Below, piece after piece: positions 63,661-64,000 of a DNA stretch of 64,000 bases. The stretch is from Sapria himalayana (lineage: Eukaryota > Streptophyta > Magnoliopsida > Malpighiales > Rafflesiaceae). Positions within the stretch are counted from its first letter, which is position 1, and each line of letters opens with the position of its first letter. A program made the translations under genes and the position numbers. The notes below the pieces were generated by a model that worked only from the letters and a program-made list of their open reading frames with translations, searched no databases and was not told the DNA's origin. The stretch covers positions 191,053-255,052 of the forward strand of contig JAREIK010002614.1 in the NCBI GenBank assembly GCA_029783825.1, given 5' to 3'.

Positions 63661-64000
63661 ATGTCAATATATGTTATTTTGTAAATATGTTGTGTATATA
63701 TATATACACACATATACATATCTAAATGTATAAATATATACATATATAAATATATAAATACAAAAATATATAAATACACAAATACATAAATACATAAATA
63801 GGTAAATAATAAAATTTGATATAAAATTTAGAAATAGATTATAAAACATAATCGAAAATTTGATATAGAATTTATAATGGTATATATTCAAACCTTTCAC
63901 AAGCCCATATCCTATTATGGGTTAAATACATTAAAAAACCCAATGTTTTCACTCCCCAGCCAAGAGCATGAGCACCCGTTCAATTGATGACGTAGATGGG
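63661..64000. other. AT-rich sequence turning to mixed composition at the window edge
   Basis: Short (ATATAAATA)n-like repeats run to about 63800. From about 63890 the G+C content rises ('CACAAGCCCATATCC', 'CACTCCCCAGCCAAGAGC'), and an ATG at about 63969 is open to the edge (MSTRSIDDVDG). A gene or retroelement may begin here, but too little is visible to call it. Confidence 0.3.

Overview
This is AT-rich, non-coding-looking nuclear DNA from a flowering plant. No intact host gene, rRNA or tRNA gene, CRISPR array or bacterial feature is visible. The plant assignment rests on two CACTA (En/Spm-type) DNA transposons with plant-type transposase pairs (TNP2-like, PF02992/PF13963 type, and TNP1-like, PF03004 type), on 'CTAGCTAA/GGGAAATTCC' subterminal repeats, and on broken fragments resembling plant topoisomerase II and COP1-interacting-protein-7-like genes. 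The species cannot be told from the sequence.

Layout. About 24.5 kb (38%) is a diverged tetranucleotide array (TCTA)n in four tracts: 1-4112, 6396-14654, 32533-41598 and 58825-61920. All four have the same strand orientation, as expected if one ancestral array was split by insertions. Six of the seven visible tract edges abut CACTA terminal or subterminal sequence. The clearest case is element E2 (41599-58821, 17.2 kb). It has CACTACAAGAAAA-type ends (first base mutated on the left), a TTA target duplication on both sides, and tetranucleotide array on both outer flanks.

E2 reads on the minus strand. From its left (3') end it carries: subterminal repeats; two tandem ~1-kb units, each with a GC-rich CNG-triplet island; a degenerate TNP1-like gene (46522 to 44678); a degenerate TNP2-like transposase (50342 to 46662); a purine-rich GAGA tract; a ~0.6-kb-period AT-rich array; a 9-bp minisatellite; a dispersed AT-rich segment (R1); and a ~50-bp-period subterminal array ending in CTTGTAGTG.

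E1 (from 21009) is a relative of E2 with three GC-island units instead of two. It lacks 3.6 kb that E2 has (44608-48243), with a 3-bp CAC microhomology at the breakpoint, so the TNP1-like gene and the C-terminal third of the transposase are gone. Homology to E2 stops at 31009. After that come an unrecognised coding-like segment and an inverted 3' CACTA end of a second subfamily (B), which stops at 32532 against tract 3. The matching B 3' end faces it at 14655. Between 15.3 and 20.7 kb, next to the left B end, lie gene fragments (topoisomerase II TOPRIM, CIP7-like N-terminus), a tRNA-like SINE head, microsatellites and hairpins.

The R1 plus 5'-subterminal module also occurs at 4926-6395 and, inverted, at 61930-63440. 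Overall the window looks like a heterochromatic tetranucleotide array repeatedly colonised by large, now defective CACTA transposons that have nested, deleted internally and apparently picked up host sequence. All domain assignments come from reading the sequence; no database search was run.
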